A stretch of 64,000 nucleotides of DNA from Chrysemys picta bellii. Its lineage: Eukaryota; Chordata; Testudines; Emydidae. A program made the position numbers and the translations under genes. Positions 58,010 to 64,000 of this stretch are shown in pieces. Position 1 is the stretch's first letter, and the number at the start of each line of letters is the position of its first letter. Where the stretch lies: positions 18,524,824 through 18,588,823 of the forward strand of contig NC_088801.1 in NCBI RefSeq assembly GCF_011386835.1, in the 5' to 3' direction. The notes below the pieces were generated by a model. It ran no database searches, had not been told where the DNA came from, and saw only the letters and a list, made by a program, of their open reading frames with translations.

Positions 58010-58915
58010 AAAGTAATAGTATATCTTTTTTTACAGTGCAAATATTTGTAAGCAAAAATAATATAAAGTGAGCACTGTACACTTTGTATTCTGTGTTTTA
58101 ATTGAAATCAATATATTTGAAAATGTAGAAAAACATCCAAAAAATCTAAACTGCCTAGACAAACATACAGAAATTTACTCAGAAGGGAATTGGGGGTTGA
58201 AGAGAAGGGTTCACAGTCATTACATCTCTCCACCACCATCCCCATATGGAAAAAAGATGAACAGTTGCTTGAAGAGTTGTCCTACTGCCTACTTAGCATA
58301 AGTGCATTTAGAAACTACTTTTTTTCCTTGTACAGTTGCTACTAGTTCATTTAATTTCACTTTTATTTTCTTTTGTAATTACTGTCTTGAATAAATTTAC
58401 ATTTAAATGCTAACCTAACATTGCATTAAAAGGTAATAATTTCATATTTTAGAGCTTCATTTCATTGTTTCACGTATTTGAGTTAAAATAACTCCGTTAA
58501 ATAAACTGTCCTTTGTAATTAGTCACAAGTCTCTATCTACGACTAAGCCTATTGGACACTACAAAGTTTCAATCTTTTGTTAGTGTTCTAATAAACTAGT
58601 GATTTAAAATAACTGACCATTTTTGACATTATTTGACCGGTCAATTGAGCAATTATTTTAGGACTAGTCAAATGCTCAACCCTACTCTACTATATATGGG
58701 TATGATTATTACAATTTAATCAGTAGATGAATGGATAGGGCCTCTAGTTGCAGTGTGCTCTTTTAAATATCATTCTGTGTTATGCTGAAATACTATTTGT
58801 TCAACTTTGTACATGATTAATTTTCTAATGAATCAAAAGAGACTCTCTATAATACAGGAATTGAGCCTACACTTCAGTATTTTTCCATGTTCATCACTGT
58901 TACAAAAGCTGTACT
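58010..58915. other. AT-rich intronic DNA, nothing recognised
   Basis: No exon or named repeat. Confidence 0.45.
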
Positions 58916-58917
58916 AA

Positions 58918-59480
58918 GGGTATGTCTACACTACGAAATTAGGTAGATTTTATAGAAGTCGATTTTTTTACAATTCGATTTTATACAGTCTATTGCGTAT
59001 GTCCACACTAAGTGCATTAAGTCGGCGGAGTGTGTCCTCACTACTGTGGCTAGCATCGACTTACAGAGCGGTGCACTGTGGGTAGCTATCCCACAGTTCC
59101 TGCAATCTCCGCTGCCCATTGGAATTCTGGGTTAAGCTCCCAATTCCTGAAGGGGCAAAAAATTTGTCTTGGGTGGTTTTGGGTACATGTTGTCAGGCCC
59201 CCTTTCCCTCCCTCCTTCCGGGAAAGCAACGGCAGACTATTGTTTTTGCGCCTTTTTTCCAGGGTCCCGTCCACCGGACCCGCTTAGCCCGCTGCCTGCC
59301 TGGATGATCGGAACCTCAGGCAGGTAGCGCACTGAGCAGGGCCGACGGACGGAACCCCAGACCAGCACTGGGGCTCCGTCCACTGGCTCCTGCCAGCTGG
59401 GGTCCTGCTCAGCTCTGCTCAGCTGGCAGACTTCGGTGAGGTCAATCAGGGGTGCCTGGACAGACATGGCTATCCTCCTC
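58918..59480. mobile_element. hAT-type non-autonomous element, right end missing
   Basis: Starts 'gggtatgtctacactacgaa' and includes 'tatgtccacactaagtgcat', 'gtgcactgtgggtagctatc' and 'cagactattgtttttgcgcc', phrases typical of the long 'gggtatgtctacact' MITE group. A matching inverted right end was not found, so it is truncated, perhaps near 59480. Confidence 0.55.
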
Positions 59481-59870
59481 TTAGAGCACCGAATGGGAGT
59501 GACTACAGGTCATTCTCTTCTTTAAGTTTCGTCTCATGGAGATTCAGTCCTGCCTGGAATATCATGTGAGCTGGAGGCTTCTTCCTCAAGGTGTTCTCCC
59601 AGCCGGCATTACTGCGCGATCGCACCTACCCCAGCCTGCCCCTTACTCCCATGGCTCATGAAGCCTGGACAGTAGTAAGGAGCAGTTCAACTTGTGAAAT
59701 GACAAATCCAGAACGAAGGATTGCACTCTATGGGCCACGTTAAGATTATTTCAGAGACCTAAATAGCATTTAGTCCCTATAAAAAGCTTCAGGAAATTTC
59801 TCCCCACCCCTAACAAAAATGTTAATTTATCAGAGCAGCTGAAAGGGTAAGGAATCAGGGACTATAACTA
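59481..59870. other. Intronic DNA, possibly more of the element to its left
   Basis: No exon or named repeat was identified. Confidence 0.35.
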
Positions 59871-60166
59871 AGGGCTGGTCCACGCTAACCCCCAGTTCGA
59901 ACTAAGCTACGCAACTTCAGCTACGTGAATAACATAGCTGAAGTCGAAGTATCTTAGTTCGAACTACAAGGTACTTACCGCGGGTCCACACGCGGCAGGC
60001 AGGCTCTCCCCTCGACTCCGCGTACTCCTCTCGCGGAGCAGGAGTACCGGTGTTGACGGCGAGCACTTCCGGGATCAATTTATCGCGTCTAGACAAGACG
60101 CGATAAGTCGATCCCAGAAGATCGATTGCTTACCGCCGAACCTGGAGGTAAGTATAGACGTACCCT
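59871..60166. mobile_element. MITE with internal hairpins, copy 2
   Basis: Sister of 30155-30439: termini 'agggctggtccacgcta' and 'tatagacgtaccct' plus the same internal inverted pairs ('gttcgaactaag' with 'cttagttcgaac' and 'atcgcgtctagacaagacgcgat'-type stem, about 8 bp per arm). No coding sequence. Confidence 0.75.
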
Positions 60167-60285
60167 TAGAGAGAGCCTCCATATTCTTTAGCTCATAATT
60201 GATATAATTCAAAGTAAAATTTCACAGTGCCGTCTGTTCTAAGACTAAAAATGCAGGAGGGGAGTCAGAAAAAGGAACAGTGACC

Positions 60286-60356
60286 TGTTTCTGCCCGGTT
60301 TTGAACCAGGGACGTTTTGCTTGTTAGGTGAAGTGATCACCACTACACTAAGGGGC
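60286..60356 (-). pseudogene. tRNA-Val-like sequence (anticodon AAC), 5' acceptor arm replaced
   Basis: On the minus strand the 71-nt segment has a box A (TAGTGTAGTGG), an anticodon arm with CCTAACA (anticodon AAC), a box B-like GGTTCAAAACC and the 3' end GGGCAGAAACA. All follow vertebrate tRNA-Val(AAC) closely. The 5' acceptor strand reads GCCCCTT instead of the GTTTCCG type, so it cannot pair with the 3' strand. The anticodon stem is also weakened. I call it a tRNA pseudogene or tRNA-derived repeat, not a working gene. Confidence 0.75.
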
Positions 60357-60360
60357 TTTT

Positions 60361-60398
60361 GCATGTTAGGTGAACGTGATAACCACTACACTACGGGG

Positions 60399-60399
<1 letters not shown>
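60361..60399 (-). pseudogene. Partial tRNA-Val-like copy, 5' half only
   Basis: On the minus strand GCCCCGTAGTGTAGTGG leads through TTATCACG and TTCACCTAAC to ATGC and then AAAA, where the next copy begins. It covers the D arm and anticodon arm only. It shares the unusual GCCCC start with its neighbour, so the two arose by tandem duplication after that change. It lies between the neighbour and a 35-T run. Confidence 0.75.

Positions 60400-60434
<35 letters not shown>
60400..60434 (+). repeat. Poly-T run, 35 bases
   Basis: An uninterrupted T run directly next to the partial tRNA-like copy. On the minus strand it is a poly-A lying upstream of the tRNA-like head, which is the reverse of the usual order in a SINE. 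Confidence 0.95.
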
Positions 60435-60436
<2 letters not shown>

Positions 60437-60707
60437 AACAGACTTTGCTGAATGCACAGGAATGTTTTCTCTAGCTACAGAAGCTACCTAATGCAATGTC
60501 TAGATCTATGTCCTTCCTGCTCACAAAGCGGCCATGCCCCCGCCCAAGGCTGACACAGCGCGGAGTGCATGTGACACAGCGACCTGGCTTGGGCAGGATC
60601 GCTAGCGAGGCATGGTACTTTTGCCGTTAAGCAAACACAGCAATTCTTTCCTGGCCTCTGCCACTGAGTGCCTCCGTGCATTACGCTGTGTCCTATCAGT
60701 GCGGGAG
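60435..60707. other. Intronic DNA, nothing recognised
   Basis: Moderately GC-rich; no exon or named repeat. Confidence 0.4.
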
Positions 60708-60796
60708 GATCATAGAATCATAGAATATCAGAGTTGGAAGGGACCTCAAGAGGTCATCTAGTCCAACCCCCTGCTCAAAGCAGGACCAATTCCCAG

Positions 60797-63651
60797 CTAA
60801 ATCATCCCAGCCAGGGCTTTGTCAATCCGGGCCTTTAAATCCTCCAAGGAAGGAGACTCCACCACCTCCCTAGGTAACGCATTCCAGTGTTTCACCACCC
60901 TCCTAGTGAAATAGTTTTTCCTGATATCCAACCTGGACCTCCCCCACTGCAACTTGAGACCATTGCTCCTTGTTCTGTCATCTGCCACGACTGAGAACAG
61001 CTGAGCTCCATCCTCTTTGGAACCCCCCCTCAGGTAGTTGAAGGCTGCTATCAAATCCCCCCCCTCATTCTTCTCTTCTGGAGACTAAACAATCCCAGTT
61101 CTGTCAGCCTCTCCTCATAAGTCATGTGCTCCAGACCCCTAATCATTTTTGTTGCCCTCCGCTGGACTCTTTCCAATTTTTCCACATCCTTCTTGCAGTG
61201 TGGGGCCCAAAACTGGACACAGTATTCCAGATGAGGCCTCACCAATGTCGAATAAAGGGGAACGATCACGTTCCTCGATCTGCTGGCAATGCCCCTACTT
61301 ATACAGCCCAAAATGCCGTTAGCCTTCTTGGCAACAAGAGCACACTGTTGACTCATATCCAGCTTCTCGTCCACTGTGACCCCTAGGTCCTTTTCTGCAG
61401 AACTGCTACCTAGCCATTCGGTCCCTAGTCTGTAGCAGTGCATGGGATTCTTCCGTCCTAAGTGCAGGACTCTGCACTTGTCCTTGTTGAACCTCATCAG
61501 GTTTTTTTCGGCCCAATCCTCTAATTTGTCTAGCTCCCTCTGTATCCGATCCCTACCCTCTAGTGTATCTACCACGCCTACTAGTTTAGTGTCATCTGCA
61601 AACTTGCTGAGAGTGCAGTCCACACCATCCTCCAGATCATTAATAAAGATATTAAACAAAACCGGCCCCAGGACCGACCCTTGGGGCACTCCGCTTGAAA
61701 CCGGCTGCCAACTAGACATGGAGCCATTGATCACTACCCGTTGAGCCCGACGATCTAGCCAGCTTTCTATCCACCTTACAGTCCATTCATCCAGCCCATA
61801 CTTCTTTAACTTGGTGGCAAGAATACTGTGGGAGACCGTATCAAAAGCTTTGCTAAAGTCAAGGAATAACACATCCACTGCTTTCCCCTCATCCACAGAG
61901 CCAGTTATCTCCTCATAGAAGGCAATTAGGTTAGTCAGGCACGACTTGCCCTTGGTGAATCCATGCTGACTGTTCCTGATCACTTTCCTCTCCTCTAAAT
62001 GTTTCATAATTGATTCCTTGAGGACCTGCTCCATGATTTTTTCCAGGGACTGAGGTGAGGCTGACTGGCCTGTAGTTCCGCCCGGATCCTCCTCCTTCCC
62101 TTTTTTAAAGATGGGCACTACATTAGCCTTTTTCCAGTCATCTGGGACCTCCCCCGATCGCCATGAGTTTTCAAAAATAATGGCTAATGACTCTGCAATC
62201 TCACCCGCCAACTCCTTTAGCACCCTCGGATGCAGCGCATCCGGCCCCATGGACTTGTGCACGTCCAGTTTTTCTAAATAGTCCCGAACCACTTCTTTCT
62301 CCACAGAGGGCTGGTCACCTTCTCCCCATGCTGTACTGCCCAGTGCAGCAATCTGGGAGCTGACCTTGTGCGTGAAGACAGAGGCAAAAAAATCATTGAG
62401 TACTTTAGCTTTTTCCACATCCTCGGTCACTAGGTTGCCTCCCTCATTCAGTAAGGGGCCCACACTTTCCTTGATTTTCTTCTTATTGCTAACATACCTG
62501 AAGAAACCCTTCTTGTTACTCTTAACATCTCTTGCTAACTGCAACTCCAAGTGTGATTTGGCCTTCCTGATTTCACTTCTGCACGCTTGAGCAATATTTT
62601 TATACTCCTCCCTGGTCATTTGTCCAATCTTCCACTTCTTGTAAGCTTCTTTTTTGCGTTTAAGATCAGCAAGGATTTCACTGTTTAGCCAAGCTGGTCG
62701 CCTGCCATATTTACTATTCTTTCTACACATCGGGATGGTTTGTTCCTGCAACCTCAATAAGGATTCTTTAAAATACAGCCAGCTCTCCTGGACCCCTTTG
62801 CCCTTCATGTTATTCTCCCAGGGGATCCTGCCCATCTGTTCCCTGAGGGAGTCAAAGTCTGCTTTTCTGAAGTCCAGGGTCCGTATTCTGCTGCTCTCCT
62901 TTCTTCCTTGTGTCAGGATCCTGAACTCGACCATCTCATGGTCACTGCCTCCCAGGTTCCCATCCACTTTTGCTTCCCCTACTAGTTCTTCCCTGTTTGT
63001 GAGTAGCAGGTCAAGAAAAGCTCTGCCCCTAGTTGGTTCCTCCAGCACTTGCACCAGGAAATTATCCCCTACACTATCCAAAAATTTCCTGGATTGCCTG
63101 TGTACCGCTGTATTGCTCTCCCAGCAGATATCAGGGTGATTAAAGTCTCCCATGAGAACCAGAGCCTGCGATCTAGCAACTTCTGCTAGTTGCCAGAAGA
63201 AAGCCTCATCCACCTCATCCCCCTGGTCTGGTGGTCTATAGCAGACTCCAACCACGACATCACCCTTGTTGCTCACACTTCTCAACTTTATCCAGAGACT
63301 CTCAGGTTTTTCTGCAGTTTCATACCTGAGCTCTGAGCAGTCATGCTCCTCTCTTACATACAACGCAACTCCCCCACCTTTTCTGCCCTGCCTGTCCTTC
63401 CTGAACAGTTTATATCCATCCATGACAGTACTCCAGTCATGTGAGTTATCCCACCAAGTCTCTGTTATTCCAATCACATCATAGTTCCCTGACTGTGCCA
63501 GGACTTCCAGTTCTCCCTGCTTGTTTCCCAGGCTTCTTGCATTTGTGTATAGGCACTTAAGATAACTCATCAATCGTCCCTCTTTCTCAGCATGAGACAA
63601 GAGTCCTCCCCTCTTGCGCTCTCCTGCTTGTGCTTCCTTCCAGGATCCCAT
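60797..63651 (-). pseudogene. CR1 ORF2: endonuclease plus reverse transcriptase, frameshifted
   Basis: Read from 63651 leftward. The 866-codon frame (to 61051) holds an APE-type endonuclease with ITETWW (near 63460), [13 protein letters not shown] (near 63130) and GGSDHEM (near 62950). The RT palm follows with [12 protein letters not shown] (near 61850), [14 protein letters not shown] (near 61660) and the catalytic FADDT at 61588-61602, about residue 684. The start is the first ATG in frame; a second, [14 protein letters not shown], at codon 28 is an equally likely start. At about 61054 the frame shifts in a run of eight C (plus strand), and the last 85 codons (60797-61054) continue in another frame. 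A second, compensated pair of indels lies at about 62037-62083, which scrambles the conserved NYRPVSL region. So it is long and young but probably inactive. Confidence 0.9.
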
Positions 63652-63695
63652 TTCCCCACTTACCTCAGGACTTTGGTCTCCTTCTCCCGGTGAAC

Positions 63696-64000
63696 CTAGT
63701 TTAAAGCCCTCCTCACTAGGTTAGCCAGCCTGCTGGCGAAGATGCTCTTCCCTCTCTTCGTTAGGTGGAACCCGTCTCTGCCTAGCACTCCTTCTTCTTG
63801 GAACACCATCCCATGGTCGAAGAATCCAAAGCCTTCTCTCCGACACCACCTGCGTAGCCATTCGTTGACTTCCACGATTCGACGGTCTCTACCCCGGCCT
63901 TTTCCTTGCACAGGGAGGATGGACGAGAACACCACTTGCGCCTCAAACTCCTTTATCCTTCTTCCCAGAGCCACGTAGTCTGCAGTGATCCGCTCAAGGT
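63696..64000 (-). CDS. CR1 ORF1, C-terminal part (esterase-like), partial
   Basis: The frame is open from the window edge ([14 protein letters not shown] at its start) to a stop at 63696, 44 bases before the ORF2 ATG. It contains [31 protein letters not shown] and the esterase-type end [16 protein letters not shown] (about 63735-63780), the D-x-x-H of SGNH hydrolases found in ORF1 of CR1 elements. The N-terminal part lies outside the window. ORF1 proteins bind RNA and accompany ORF2 during retrotransposition; here it appears undamaged as far as visible. Confidence 0.85.
   Translation of the reverse strand, partial: LERITADYVALGRRIKEFEAQVVFSSILPVQGKGRGRDRRIVEVNEWLRRWCRREGFGFFDHGMVFQEEGVLGRDGFHLTKRGKSIFASRLANLVRRALN

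Larger units (their letters stand above)
60708..64000 (-). mobile_element. Long CR1 LINE copy, at least 3.3 kb, 5' part beyond the window
   Basis: The 3' end lies near 60708-60740, where the minus strand shows two tandem ATTCTATG-type units, followed by the conserved 3' untranslated block ('ggtcatctagtccaaccccc' on the plus strand). ORF2 covers 60797-63651 and ORF1 runs from 63696 off the right edge. It is the best-preserved transposon here and much younger than the 9.5-kb and 16.8-kb copies. It could have helped mobilise SINEs such as the one at 49.0 kb while active. Its target duplication and 5' end cannot be seen. Confidence 0.95.

Noticed and set aside
57102..58082. Cluster of 90-155-codon frames on both strands resembling a GC-rich gene
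   Set aside because: Internal repeats in both orientations and a MITE terminus at the left show transposon sequence.
62654..63139. 161-codon plus-strand open frame
   Set aside because: Antisense shadow of the CR1 ORF2 coding sequence.

Overview
This window is vertebrate nuclear DNA from the middle of a gene with a very long first intron. The most likely source is a turtle. The evidence is the repeat mix: CR1 LINE copies with the ATTCTATG-type 3' end, a tRNA-headed SINE with a CR1-like tail (the architecture of the cryptodiran turtle Pol III SINE), Penelope-like elements, DIRS-like tyrosine-recombinase retroelements, many hAT-type MITEs and old MIR/CORE-SINE remnants. A crocodilian is the main alternative. 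There are no bacterial or phage genes, operons or CRISPR arrays, and most open frames longer than 60 codons are chance or repeat-derived.

Layout. 1-1560: broken DIRS-like RT/RNase H on the minus strand. 2.9-4.7 kb: a MIR-like SINE, a 1.3-kb GC-rich degenerate minisatellite and two interlocking inverted repeats. 5.6-8.1 kb: a CpG island with ETS, ZNF143-type, TATA/YY1, CCAAT, CRE and GC-box matches and a likely first exon ending at 7551 (donor GTAAGG). A divergent minus-strand first exon is possible near 5.9 kb. 8.1-50.4 kb: intron-like, AT-rich DNA loaded with transposons. 50415-50625: the best-supported host exon. It carries an in-frame upstream stop, an ATG at 50461, 55 codons starting [10 protein letters not shown], and a GTAAGA donor; I do not recognise the gene. 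A second exon candidate lies at 48512-48720. 50.6-60.7 kb: the next intron, again with MITEs and Penelope insertions, and a tRNA-Val-like tandem at 60.3 kb. 60.7-64.0 kb: a long, young-looking CR1 LINE on the minus strand, running off the right edge, with ORF1 (esterase end) and ORF2 (endonuclease plus reverse transcriptase).

The simplest model is one plus-strand gene: CpG-island promoter, non-coding exon 1, a ~43-kb intron, exon 2 with the start codon, and the rest beyond the window. The transposons tell a layered history, with nesting confirmed by target-site duplications: a Penelope palindrome inside a MITE, a hAT element inside a MITE, and an LTR-like unit inside a DIRS-like element.

The most unusual items are three Penelope-derived head-to-head palindromes with perfect 11-13-bp target duplications and hammerhead-like cores, a compensated double frameshift hidden inside the CR1 reverse transcriptase, the tRNA-Val partial tandem, and an open frame bounded exactly by splice sites at 48.5 kb. 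No host-level gene system beyond the single interrupted gene could be supported.
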